A stretch of DNA of 64,000 bases from Hymenobacter metallicola (GTDB lineage: Bacteria; Bacteroidota; Bacteroidia; Cytophagales; Hymenobacteraceae). The position numbers and the translations under genes were made by a program. The notes below the pieces were generated by a model. That model saw only the letters and a list, made by a program, of their open reading frames with translations. It did no database searches and had not been told where the DNA came from. The DNA lies in contig NZ_SRMB01000001.1 of NCBI RefSeq assembly GCF_004745645.1, forward strand, positions 1 to 64,000, in the 5' to 3' direction. The number at the start of each line of letters is the position of its first letter. Within the stretch, counting starts at the first letter, position 1. This document shows positions 25,521 through 33,697 of this stretch, in pieces.

Positions 25521-25931
25521 ATGGTGAAAAATGAATGGGACTTATTGCTACTCGTGCGGGCCCGCTTGGCTGCCGGGGAAGCAACGATTCGGTTTGCTAT
25601 CCAGGAGCCGGTTCTCTGGACGATGTTCAGTCGCCGGCCCGCCCTGGTACTGGGCCCCGACAATACCCGCTACGAACTCAGTCCTGATTTTCCCCGGGTG
25701 ATGCACGAGCTGATCCGCTGGCACATTTCCTCCCACGTGGTGCATCAGCTGCCGCGCTACGAGCTGTACTTCCAGCCCAGCCTGGGCCATCGGCACTACA
25801 GCCCGGCCACTGGGGCCGAGGTACCCGCCGAAGCGCCCCGCGTCGTGCTCACGTCCCCTGAAGACCTGCGCGCCTTTCTCGACGACCTTTCCGGGCTGCT
25901 TTCGGCCCCTGGTGATACGGCACTAGAATAG
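25521..25931 (+). CDS. Hypothetical protein, 136 residues, upstream of the TssD-TNT gene
   Basis: Soluble protein with no motif that I recognise; it is Arg/His-rich in the middle (VMHELIRWHISSHVVHQLP) and ends acidic. No signal peptide. The ATG at 25521 follows a GTG by one codon. It lies 32 bp after menA and 80 bp before the effector gene, so it could be read with either. It might be an accessory or loading factor for the effector, but only position suggests this. Confidence 0.6.
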   Translation: MVKNEWDLLLLVRARLAAGEATIRFAIQEPVLWTMFSRRPALVLGPDNTRYELSPDFPRVMHELIRWHISSHVVHQLPRYELYFQPSLGHRHYSPATGAEVPAEAPRVVLTSPEDLRAFLDDLSGLLSAPGDTALE

Positions 25932-26011
25932 CTCGGCGGCCGTTGCCGGCCCTCAGGTGCCGGCAAGTTTCTATATTGCCAACGCTATTCTTACGCTTAT
26001 CCCGATTTCCT

Positions 26012-27256
26012 ATGGCTTCCTTTTATGCTGAGCTCCATCTGGAAGGTGTCGTTATTCCGATGCTGCAATGCTCGTACAGCTTCCAGCAAACCACCGACGC
26101 CCGGGGCCGGGTAAGCGCCCGGGTCCGGCAGGGCCCCTTGCAGCTGCTGCTCGACGTGCCCGATAACGGCGCCGACTTGCTACTAAGTTGGGCGGCCACT
26201 CCCTTCAAGGCCATGGCCGGGCAAGTTATTTTCTACGATGACTCCCTGGGTAGCCTGCCGCGCGAAACCATTCAATTTGCCGCCGGTCAATGCGTGCACT
26301 ACGAGGAAACCTTTCGCACCTCCGACGCCGAAAGTGGGGCCTACACCTGCCAGCTGACCATCACCGCGCCCGAGTTTGAGCTGCTCGCCGGCGGGCCGGC
26401 CGCCCCGGCTCTGGCAGCAGCTATCAGCGCCGCTAAAATGCCTGGTCTGGCGGCCGTGCCCTCCCTGGCGCTGGCCGCGGCGGCGGCGGTGGCTTCGCCG
26501 GCGGCAGCTAAGGCCTTTGTAGCTGAGTATACGCTGGCCGAGTTTGCCAAAACCATCAAAGGAGCTGAGCACATGCAGCCGCCGGAGGTTATCGAGCAGA
26601 TTTATGATCTGTTCAACGCTGCCTCCGCTGCTTCAGCACCCGGTAAGCCTTCCGCCCCGCACTGGAAAGCCGTAGAGGATTTGGTGTGTAGCAGCCACTA
26701 CGTGGACCCAAGCGACGGCCAGAGTAAACCGCTGAACGGGCATTGGCCCCCGGCTAATGGTGGGTACCAGCGCCGGATGGTGCAGTTGAAGAAAGGAGAC
26801 GTATTCGACCGGTATCAGGGCGACATGATCGACCAGAAGCCGGACCCAACCAATCCTGCCAATAAGGTGCCCCTGGAAGTCGGCGACGAATTTCCGGTTA
26901 CGTTTATCGGAACCTTCCTATCGCCGATGGGCACAGCTGGTACACCCACCGTGCCGCAGTCATTTGAGTCCCGAGCCTTGGACCGGGCGGAGGCGAAGTA
27001 CCCGTTAGCATACACTGCGGAGGTTCTCAACGACGTGCCTGTGGATCTTGTAGAAGGAGAATTGGCAGAAGTGATTCCCTGGTATGGGCAGCCGGGGGGC
27101 GGTACCCAGATGCGTCTATTGTTCAAGGACGATACGTGGCGCCGGCAAGAGTGGAAGCAGATGCAAGACCAACGGTTCCTGAAGGTTAACCTTAAGTCAT
27201 CTCCCAGCGGCGAGTATGAGGTACTACCTAATAACCGGGCGAAAAAGTTGAAATGA
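26012..27256 (+). CDS. T6SS effector: TssD (Hcp-like) tube domain fused to a TNT-like NAD+ glycohydrolase
   Basis: 414 residues. The N-terminal 1-125 match the Bacteroidota T6SS tube protein TssD: MASFYAELHLEG, LQCSYSFQQTTDARGR, an ETIQFAAGQCVHYEE strand and the closing LTITAPEFELL. An Ala-rich linker (127-168) leads to 169-245, then a C-terminal domain with TNT (tuberculosis necrotizing toxin) hallmarks: HWPPANGGYQRR (244-255), DRYQG (266-270), GTFLSP (300-305), RAL (321-323), and QPGGGTQ (360-366). TNT domains hydrolyse NAD+, killing competitors. The protein should pack into the tube and be fired. Its stop overlaps the next gene (ATGA), the putative immunity gene. No T6SS structural genes in the window. 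Exact catalytic residues not verified. Confidence 0.85.
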   Translation: MASFYAELHLEGVVIPMLQCSYSFQQTTDARGRVSARVRQGPLQLLLDVPDNGADLLLSWAATPFKAMAGQVIFYDDSLGSLPRETIQFAAGQCVHYEETFRTSDAESGAYTCQLTITAPEFELLAGGPAAPALAAAISAAKMPGLAAVPSLALAAAAAVASPAAAKAFVAEYTLAEFAKTIKGAEHMQPPEVIEQIYDLFNAASAASAPGKPSAPHWKAVEDLVCSSHYVDPSDGQSKPLNGHWPPANGGYQRRMVQLKKGDVFDRYQGDMIDQKPDPTNPANKVPLEVGDEFPVTFIGTFLSPMGTAGTPTVPQSFESRALDRAEAKYPLAYTAEVLNDVPVDLVEGELAEVIPWYGQPGGGTQMRLLFKDDTWRRQEWKQMQDQRFLKVNLKSSPSGEYEVLPNNRAKKLK

Positions 27257-27885
27257 CAAGGCCCGCGCTTATCCCGACAGAAACGCTGCCGATTGAACGA
27301 GTGGAAATCGTGAACCGCATTACCGTGCTCGTAGAGCCGGATAAGGAACTGCAAGCGCTGGGTTGGCAGCGCGAAACTACCGTGACCCAGCAGGTGCTTC
27401 CCACCCAGTTCTTTATGGGCCGCCAATGGGTAGTCACGCACGATTCGCCCACGACGGGGCAGCCCGTGGAATGGAACTGGCAGGTGGAGTTGTTTCGGGA
27501 TACCCGTTACATGCAGCGGCTTTGCCTGAGCACCCGAGGCTTTGCGAATCAGGCGCTACTGGATACTCTGGCCGCCGTTTTTCTGCATGTGGAGCCAGCC
27601 AAGCCACTGTATGCTACCGGACCTATGCCGCACGGCTACCAGGTAGTGCCGCCGGCGGCCCCGTTGAAAGCTTTCGGCGGCATTCCCAATCTGCACTACT
27701 ACACCGCTGGTGACGAGCAATACTTGGCTTTGTACGCTCAGCGCTATGCCGTCAACGAGCGAGGAATTGAGGATGCCAGCTTTGTAAACCTCTACGAAAT
27801 CGTGCAGGTGCGCCTGGAGGAAGATCAGTTTTTGCAGTTGGTCCGTCAGGCCCTGGAAGCGGCTTACAGTACGCCATTCTACTAA
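27253..27885 (+). CDS. Putative immunity protein 1 for the TssD-TNT effector
   Basis: 210 residues, no signal peptide. It overlaps the effector stop by 4 bases (ATGA), the usual coupling of toxin and immunity genes. It shares a domain with the next gene: W-x-x-x-H-x-x-P-x-T-G-x-x-VEWNWQ (about residue 57-75), a LLDTLAAVF helix, PNLHYYTAGDEQYLALY and LYEIVQVRL. I do not recognise a named family. By position it should bind the TNT domain in the cytoplasm. The duplicated next gene may protect against a variant toxin. Confidence 0.75.
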   Translation: MTRPALIPTETLPIERVEIVNRITVLVEPDKELQALGWQRETTVTQQVLPTQFFMGRQWVVTHDSPTTGQPVEWNWQVELFRDTRYMQRLCLSTRGFANQALLDTLAAVFLHVEPAKPLYATGPMPHGYQVVPPAAPLKAFGGIPNLHYYTAGDEQYLALYAQRYAVNERGIEDASFVNLYEIVQVRLEEDQFLQLVRQALEAAYSTPFY

Positions 27886-27945
27886 AGCACCACCTGGCAC
27901 CTTGGCTGTACCACTGGTGCCACTCTCATTCTGCTGTTCTTTCCT

Positions 27946-28569
27946 ATGGAAGCTCTATCTCATCAGCCTTTACTCCGACGGTTGTCTCCGGTTGAGCAGG
28001 TCGTTGTTACGCCGGTGCCAGTGGCTAATCAACCCCTCGTGTCGGACCAGCCGCTGGACGTAGCCCTACCTGTGCAGTTCAATACGGCCCAGGGCTGGCA
28101 ACTGGCACACCGCTGCCCCAGCACGGGGGAGTGGGTTGAATGGAACTGGCAGTATAAGGAGTGGTTCAAAGAAGGTCAGGCCCTGAGCACCTACAAGCTG
28201 CGCGACCAGCCCTTGCTGGACGAGTTGGCTAGCATGTTTACATGGGTGCAGCCGTATGACGAAGACACGCCCATGGGTCAGTATTATGAGTATCACCTCG
28301 TTGCCCGACCCGGAGCAGAGCCACTGTCAGCAGAACAGGTGGCTTTTCCCGGGGTTCATTACTACACTAATACGACCCGTACCGCGCAGTTTTTAGCCTT
28401 GTATCAGATGAACTATCAATACGATGTGGAAGCACCAGAGCGTGCGTTTTTTCGTGTTAACATTTACGAAATTGTGCAGGTAGAAGTAGCCGACGAGCAA
28501 GCATTACAGAGTCGTATTGGCCGCGCGCAGCAGGCGGCAATTCACTACAACCGCATGATTGCCGGTTAA
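27946..28569 (+). CDS. Putative immunity protein 2, paralog of immunity protein 1
   Basis: 207 residues, 60 bp downstream of its paralog. Shared blocks include AHRCPSTGEWVEWNWQ, LRDQPLLDELASMF, GVHYYTNTTRTAQFLALY and FFRVNIYEIVQVEV. The first 40 residues differ from its paralog. It has no signal peptide. Tandem diverged immunity genes are common in polymorphic toxin loci, where extra copies guard against related toxins of neighbours; here that is inferred from context. Less GC-biased codons than flanking housekeeping genes, by eye. Confidence 0.72.
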   Translation: MEALSHQPLLRRLSPVEQVVVTPVPVANQPLVSDQPLDVALPVQFNTAQGWQLAHRCPSTGEWVEWNWQYKEWFKEGQALSTYKLRDQPLLDELASMFTWVQPYDEDTPMGQYYEYHLVARPGAEPLSAEQVAFPGVHYYTNTTRTAQFLALYQMNYQYDVEAPERAFFRVNIYEIVQVEVADEQALQSRIGRAQQAAIHYNRMIAG

Positions 28570-28693
28570 CCACTCGGCTGCTTGCTTTCGTCAGGCGCAA
28601 AACCATTCCTAGCCCGGCTGCGCGGCAAGCCGCTCCAGGGCCCCGCGACCCGTCGTATCTTTAGTTTTGTCCTCGTTTCCTCTTTTCTCCGTT

Positions 28694-29326
28694 ATGGAAT
28701 CTCAGTCCCCCCGCAGCTTTATTGATGATCTGGTTAGTTACTTCACCCAAAAGCTGGAAGTACAGGCCGCGTATTTTGCCTTTCTCTACAGCTCCGTCAG
28801 CCAGACTCACGACCTGTTTCTGGGCGTCGAGCACGCGGGCGACCTGGAAGGCATCAAAAAGATGAGCTTGTTTATTAAGCAGGTTTATTTGCCGCAGGCG
28901 CCCATGTTCTTTGCCTCCTCCGAGGAAGATGCCGAGCTATTTGCCACGGTGCAGGAGCAGGGTCTGCAATTTTTCAGCCGGCAGGCAGAGCAAAGCATCG
29001 AGCAGGAGTTGCTCAAAGGCCTGTTTGATCAGCAGCGCGACCGGGCTGAGCTGGTCGGTACCGTCCGCGACCAGGGCGTATACGCCCTGGTCCACAAGGC
29101 TCAGCTGGAGCAGAAAAAGCTCGTTATTCAGTCTTTTTCCAAAGACGGGGAGGCCTTTACGCCCCTCTTTACCAGCCCCGAGATGCTGCCGCTGGGCGGC
29201 ATAAGTGCCCCCCCCGATGGGTTGGTGCTGGCCCGCCTGGTGTGGAGCAAGCACTTGCCTGGCGCTGCCCCCCGCCCGGTAGTACTTAACCCGGATACGG
29301 CTTTTGAGGCTAAGTTTGAGCTCTAG
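28694..29326 (+). CDS. SseB-like domain protein
   Basis: 210 residues, cytoplasmic. Residues about 15-97 (VQAAYFAFLYSS, HDLFLGVEHAGDLEGIK, LQFFSR) resemble the SseB C-terminal domain. Residues 138-195 (KKLVIQSFSKDGEAFTPLFT, SPEMLPLGG) resemble the SseB N-terminal domain, so the order looks reversed relative to SseB. Enterobacterial SseB affects serine sensitivity; SseB-type domains also occur in polymorphic-toxin loci, which suits the immunity genes just upstream. A TAGTTTTG box at 28662-28669 could be its -7 promoter element. ATG at 28694 chosen. Confidence 0.65.
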   Translation: MESQSPRSFIDDLVSYFTQKLEVQAAYFAFLYSSVSQTHDLFLGVEHAGDLEGIKKMSLFIKQVYLPQAPMFFASSEEDAELFATVQEQGLQFFSRQAEQSIEQELLKGLFDQQRDRAELVGTVRDQGVYALVHKAQLEQKKLVIQSFSKDGEAFTPLFTSPEMLPLGGISAPPDGLVLARLVWSKHLPGAAPRPVVLNPDTAFEAKFEL

Positions 29327-29489
29327 ATCGGTAACAAAGCCCGGCTACACGGCCACCGAGCAGCAGCACTTACAAGAGCTTTTCCGGGAGCTGGGGCACT
29401 TTACAGCCCTGCCCGATTGGCCAGAGCACTTACCCTTCGAAGTCCGCCGCTCGTTTGTGCTGGAGAAGCTGGGCAACCCGGTGCAGTAG
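29304..29489 (+). CDS. Possible small gene or gene fragment A, 61 residues
   Basis: Starts at TTG overlapping the SseB-like gene by 23 bases, or slightly later. The last 45 residues (TATEQQHLQELFRELGHFTA, then LPDWPEHLPFEVRRSFVLEK) look like real protein. In the same frame, after one TAG (29487-29489), coding-like sequence resumes to 29753, so this and the next entry may be two halves of one broken gene. Confidence 0.35.
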   Translation: MRLSLSSRSVTKPGYTATEQQHLQELFRELGHFTALPDWPEHLPFEVRRSFVLEKLGNPVQ

Positions 29490-29753
29490 GCATTCCGACC
29501 TTACAAGCGGGTAGGCAAAGCCCCTGGCGCAGGAGAGGTACAACTTTTTCTAGCCCACACCGTGCAGGGCACGAACAAGGAAAACTGGTCGTCGGCCGAA
29601 GGCGGCTTCTGCATCAGCCTCGGTTTCCCGGAAAAGGTAGCCGCCGACATTACCCGGCTGAATGCCAACCTGCAACCCGTGCAACAGCAGCTCTACGAAG
29701 AGTATTATGGCACCTTGTATAACGCATATGGCCGTGGGCTTCTTGGGAGCTAG
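29490..29753 (+). pseudogene. Possible gene fragment B, in frame with fragment A after a TAG
   Basis: After the TAG the frame stays open from AFRPYKRVGKAPGAGEVQLF to the stop at 29753. The stretch NWSSAEGGFCISLGFPEKVA and LYEEYYGTLYNAYGRGLL is protein-like. The first start codon within it is GTG at 29562. It could be a small real gene, the 3' half of a gene broken by the TAG, or chance. No family recognised. Confidence 0.3.
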
Positions 29754-29934
29754 GTTTAGCTAATCCCGGGAAGGGCAATTATTTGGAGCCAAACCGCAGA
29801 AACTTTGCGTGGGCGTAAAGTTTCCGGGCGGGGTATTCGTCTACAGAAAAAACCGGGGAGTACCGCAGGTCCTTTTTCACCGAGGGCCGCTTTTTCCCTC
29901 ACCTTTAGCGGTAGTTGCCCGGCTTCCTACGCCT

Positions 29935-30537
29935 ATGTCTTCATTTCGTCAGAAACTCCTAAAAGCGCTGTATCCGCTGATTATGCGCCTATCCAAGTCC
30001 GGTAGCCGCGGCAAGGTGCTGGAAAACAAGTCTGCTCAGGCCGCGCCCGTGTCGTTTTACGACCTCGCTGGCCAGCTCAACACGGGCCAGTCGTTGCCGT
30101 TTGCCGACCTCCGGGGCAAGCAGGTGTTGCTGGTAAACACGGCCTCCAACTGCGGCTATACCAACCAGTATGAGGAGCTACAGCAGCTTTCCGAGCAGTT
30201 TGCCGACAACCTGGTCATCCTGGGGTTTCCGGCCAACGACTTCAGGGAGCAGGAGCAGGCCGACGACCACACCATCCAGCAGTTTTGCCAGGTTAATTTC
30301 GGCGTGTCGTTTCCGCTGATGAAAAAAAGTGTGGTCGTCAAACAAGCCGCTCAGAATCCGGTTTACCAGTGGTTGACGCAAGCCCGCCAGAATGGCTGGA
30401 ACGAGCAGGCGCCCGATTGGAACTTCTCTAAATACCTTATCAGTGCCGACGGTAACTTGACGCACTATTTCGGCCCGGCTGTTTCGCCCCTGAGCGAAAA
30501 AATAGTAAAGACTATTGGGCCGCGGCAAATAGTGTAA
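29935..30537 (+). CDS. Glutathione peroxidase family protein
   Basis: A 200-residue GPx. After an N-terminal basic/hydrophobic stretch (KLLKALYPLIMRLSKSG) that could be a membrane anchor, the domain has peroxidatic Cys73 in NTASNCGYTNQYEEL, GFPANDFREQEQAD and the C-terminal WNFSKYLISADGNL. A cysteine thiol peroxidase. It is the same length as the lipoprotein GPx at 23810 but lacks a lipobox, so the two probably act in different compartments. ATG at 29935; a longer frame upstream is not family-like. Confidence 0.9.
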   Translation: MSSFRQKLLKALYPLIMRLSKSGSRGKVLENKSAQAAPVSFYDLAGQLNTGQSLPFADLRGKQVLLVNTASNCGYTNQYEELQQLSEQFADNLVILGFPANDFREQEQADDHTIQQFCQVNFGVSFPLMKKSVVVKQAAQNPVYQWLTQARQNGWNEQAPDWNFSKYLISADGNLTHYFGPAVSPLSEKIVKTIGPRQIV

Positions 30538-30795
30538 TTCTTAGGGTGTACCTTTGCGCCCGATTCTCCGCTCTACGTTATTCCACCAATTCCTACGCTG
30601 CTGCCCCGTCTTGGCTCACCGGCTCAGGCATGCCTTCTTTTCGACGAATTTCACCAAAATAGCCTGGTGAAACATGAGTTAGAAAAAGGTGCGCGGGCAG
30701 CATTATCCTTTTTTCGGCTGTACCTCCTTTTCCCCTTGATGCTCCCGCGTCACCGTTCGTTAGCGCAGGAGCATTAGGGTATTTATAAACTTTCC
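30538..30795 (+). other. Intergenic region with structured segment, candidate leader or small RNA
   Basis: A TACCTTTG box at 30549-30556 (no clear -33) precedes two small hairpins: TTTCACCA (30649-30656) with 30665-30672, and ATGCTCC (30739-30745) with 30768-30774. A small ORF follows at 30796. No gene is supported here; it might be a leader or a small RNA. Confidence 0.3.
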
Positions 30796-30942
30796 ATGAG
30801 CTGTGTTATGCAACGGGCAAGTCACTCTCAACCCGAACCTCACTCCGCAACCTTGTATTTCGTGGTGTTTTATGCGGGCCTGCTGAGCTTCATCGGCCTG
30901 TCCATCTTCTTCACGCCCCTTATCCAACTGCTGGCCGACTAG
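30796..30942 (+). CDS. Small single-helix membrane protein, 48 residues
   Basis: MSCVMQRASHSQPEPHSATL is a polar N-terminus, followed by one hydrophobic helix (YFVVFYAGLLSFIGLSIFF) and TPLIQLLAD. The composition of a clean transmembrane segment with a polar cap suggests a real small membrane protein. ATG at 30796 or 30808. It overlaps no other credible gene. Function unknown. Confidence 0.45.
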   Translation: MSCVMQRASHSQPEPHSATLYFVVFYAGLLSFIGLSIFFTPLIQLLAD

Positions 30943-31078
30943 GCCGGGCTGGTGCAACTAATCCGGCGCGATTTGAGCTCCTGGGCCAAACCAACGCCGG
31001 GCTGAAACTGCCTACGCGCCCATTCTCCTTGCCAGGAAGCGCCCCCACGTGGCTTGCTGCTTCTGCATTTTGCTTTCC

Positions 31079-33601
31079 ATGAAACGATATTTACTGCTGC
31101 TGATTCTTGGGTTAAGTATGCTCCTGCATCCTTCGGCCGGGCTGGCGCAACGGCTGGTCCTGAAAGGACGCATAACGGAGGCGGCTACGGGCCAACCCGT
31201 GCCTTTTGCCTCGGTGTTTGTGAAAGGTACCAGCTTGGGTGCCACCGCCGACGAGGAGGGCCGCTACGAGTTGACGATTTCGCACCCGGTCGATTCCGTG
31301 TCGGCATCAGCCATGGGCTACCGGCCCAAAAGCCGGGCCGTGAGCCGGCAGGAGGCGCAAACCATCAACCTCGCCCTGGCCTCCACGGCCGTGTCGTTGG
31401 GCGAAGTGGTGGTGCGCTCCACCGAAAATCCGGCCTTCGCCATTCTGCGCAAGGTGCAGCAGCACAAGCGGCAAAACGACAAGGCCCGCCTCTCCGCCTT
31501 TGAGTTTGACAGCTACAACCGTATCGAAGCTTCGTTGTCGGACATTACCGACCGCCTGGCCCGCCGCAAGGTAATTCGGGATATGACGGCCGTAGCCAGC
31601 GGCGTGGGCGAGATGGAACGCAATGCGGCTGGCAAGCCTACCGTGCCCGTGTTCGGTTCGGAGGTGCTCTCGCGCTACTACGTGCGGCACCGCCCTACCC
31701 GGGAGCGGGAGGAGGTGCAACATTCGCAGCTCTACGGCGCCGCCCCCCGCGACGGTACCGTATTGTCGCAGCTGCTGGGCTCCTCGTTCCAGGACTACGA
31801 CTTCTACCCCAACTGGCAGGTGGTGATGGGCAAAGACTTTATCTCGCCCATTGCCGACGGCTGGCGCATCACCTACGATTACGACCTGGAAGACTCGGTG
31901 ATGGTAGGCCAGGACCGCTGCTATCAGCTGAAGGTGTTTCCGCGCCGGGCCCAGGACCTGGCTTTCACCGGCCGCATCTGGATTACGACCGACTCCTACG
32001 CCCTGCGCCGCCTCGACCTGACCGTGGACCCCAAGGCCAACATCAACTTTGTTGACCAAATCCGCATCATGCAGGAGCTGGCGCCTTCCTCGGCCGGCCC
32101 TTGGCTGCCCAGCCGTACCCAAGTAGTAGTAGGGCTGAAGCCCACGCCCAAGCAAACCGGCTTGCTGGTACGCTTCACCACGATTAACTCCAACTTTGTG
32201 GTGCAGCAGCCCCACGAGCTACCCTTCTACGACCAGCCCCTGGCTACCGCCGCCGACGCCCTGAAAATTCCGGCGGGCTTCTGGGAGAAAAACCGCCCCG
32301 ATACGCTTTCGGCCCAGGAAGCACGCACCCTGACCGTGCTGGATTCAGTCGGCAAGCTGCCCTCGGTTCGCACCTTCCTGGAAGTTGCCGACCTGGTGGT
32401 CAACGGGTATCAGCCGCTGGGCAAGCGGGAATTGGTGGAGCTGGGCCCCGTGCTCTACAGCTACAACTGGAACAATGTGGAAGGCAACCGCCTGCGCATT
32501 GGCCTGCGCAACACCCCGGCCCTGAGCCCCGACTGGCTGGCCCAGGGGTACCTGGCCTACGGCACCCGCGACGGACAGTTTAAATACGGGGTTTCCGCGG
32601 ACCGCATCGTGAATCGGGCGAACTGGACCGTAGTCAGCCTGAAGCATAGCCAGGATCTGGATCTGGTGGCCCTGCTCGACAACGACATAGCCCTGGAAAG
32701 CCCACTATTTGAGGTGGCCGCCCGCTTCGGCAACATTAAGCCCCTGCTGCCGCTGTGGCGGGAAGTGAGCAGCCTGTCGGCCCAAACCGACCTGTTTCAC
32801 AACTTCACGCAGAAGCTCACGCTTCGCCACCAACGCTTCAATCCGCTCTACAACTTCGCCTATTATACCAGCCCGGACCAAACGCCGGAAGCCCCCACCG
32901 CCCACCGGTTCCAGCTTTCCGAGGTGGTATTTGAGTCGCGCTACGCCCCGGATGAAGTCATGGTGCAAAACCAGAACCACCGCACGGCCGTCGGGATTCG
33001 GAAGTGGCCGGTGTTTACCGGGCGCTACACGCTAGGGCTGAATCATGTGCTGGGCAGCGACTTTGCCTACCACAAGTTCAACCTGACCATCAGCCAAAGT
33101 GTGCAACTGGGCCAGCTGGGCCGCACCGAATACGTGCTCGACGCGGGCTACATTCCGAGCACGGTGCCCTACCCGGTGCTGAAGGCACACCTGGGCAATG
33201 AGTCGCCCATTTATACCTCCAATGCCTACAACCTGATGCGCTACTTCGAGTTTGTCAGCGACCGGTACGCTTCCCTGCACGCCGAGCACTACTTCGAAGG
33301 CTTGCTCGTAAACACGGTGCCACTGCTGAAAAAGCTCGACTGGCGCCTGGTTGCCTCGGGTAACCTGCTGTATGGCAGCCTACGGGAAGCCAACCGCCGT
33401 ACTACTCCCGACGTTGATGCGGCCGGCGCCCTGGTGCCTACGTACCGCGGCCTGGGCAGCACCCCCTACGTGGAAGTGGGCTACGGCGTAGAAAACATCC
33501 TGAAGTTTATCCGAGTCGACTTCCTGCACCGCTTAACCTACCGCGACCTGCCCGGTGTGCACAACTTTGGGGTAAAGGTCTGTGCTCAGTTCAAGCTGTA
33601 A
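31079..33601 (+). CDS. DUF5686 and carboxypeptidase-regulatory-like domain outer-membrane protein
   Basis: 840 residues. A signal peptide (LLLLILGLSMLLHPSAGLAQ) precedes a CarboxypepD_reg-like domain (about 28-110: GRITEAATGQPVPFASVFVK, ADEEGRYELTI). DUF5686 follows to the end (REEVQHSQLYGAAPRDGT, then a beta-strand-rich region that probably forms an outer-membrane barrel). Bacteroidota proteins of this pair are envelope proteins of undefined function, often compared with TonB-dependent receptor plugs. ATG at 31079 opens the signal peptide. It ends before a strong bidirectional terminator shared with the helicase gene. Confidence 0.9.
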   Translation: MKRYLLLLILGLSMLLHPSAGLAQRLVLKGRITEAATGQPVPFASVFVKGTSLGATADEEGRYELTISHPVDSVSASAMGYRPKSRAVSRQEAQTINLALASTAVSLGEVVVRSTENPAFAILRKVQQHKRQNDKARLSAFEFDSYNRIEASLSDITDRLARRKVIRDMTAVASGVGEMERNAAGKPTVPVFGSEVLSRYYVRHRPTREREEVQHSQLYGAAPRDGTVLSQLLGSSFQDYDFYPNWQVVMGKDFISPIADGWRITYDYDLEDSVMVGQDRCYQLKVFPRRAQDLAFTGRIWITTDSYALRRLDLTVDPKANINFVDQIRIMQELAPSSAGPWLPSRTQVVVGLKPTPKQTGLLVRFTTINSNFVVQQPHELPFYDQPLATAADALKIPAGFWEKNRPDTLSAQEARTLTVLDSVGKLPSVRTFLEVADLVVNGYQPLGKRELVELGPVLYSYNWNNVEGNRLRIGLRNTPALSPDWLAQGYLAYGTRDGQFKYGVSADRIVNRANWTVVSLKHSQDLDLVALLDNDIALESPLFEVAARFGNIKPLLPLWREVSSLSAQTDLFHNFTQKLTLRHQRFNPLYNFAYYTSPDQTPEAPTAHRFQLSEVVFESRYAPDEVMVQNQNHRTAVGIRKWPVFTGRYTLGLNHVLGSDFAYHKFNLTISQSVQLGQLGRTEYVLDAGYIPSTVPYPVLKAHLGNESPIYTSNAYNLMRYFEFVSDRYASLHAEHYFEGLLVNTVPLLKKLDWRLVASGNLLYGSLREANRRTTPDVDAAGALVPTYRGLGSTPYVEVGYGVENILKFIRVDFLHRLTYRDLPGVHNFGVKVCAQFKL

Positions 33602-33646
33602 GCACGCGTACACCTGGCGCCGAAACTCGATATTTCGCGCTGTCTG

Positions 33647-33688
33647 CGCACAAAAAAGCCCCCGAGCAGTCAGGGGCTTTTTTGTGCG
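33647..33688. terminator. Bidirectional terminator between DUF5686 and helicase genes
   Basis: A perfect 16-bp stem (33647-33662 with 33673-33688, including CAAAAAAGCCCC) with a 10-base loop; runs of T on one strand and A on the other suit termination in both directions. Confidence 0.9.
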
Positions 33689-33697
33689 GAAAGGTAT

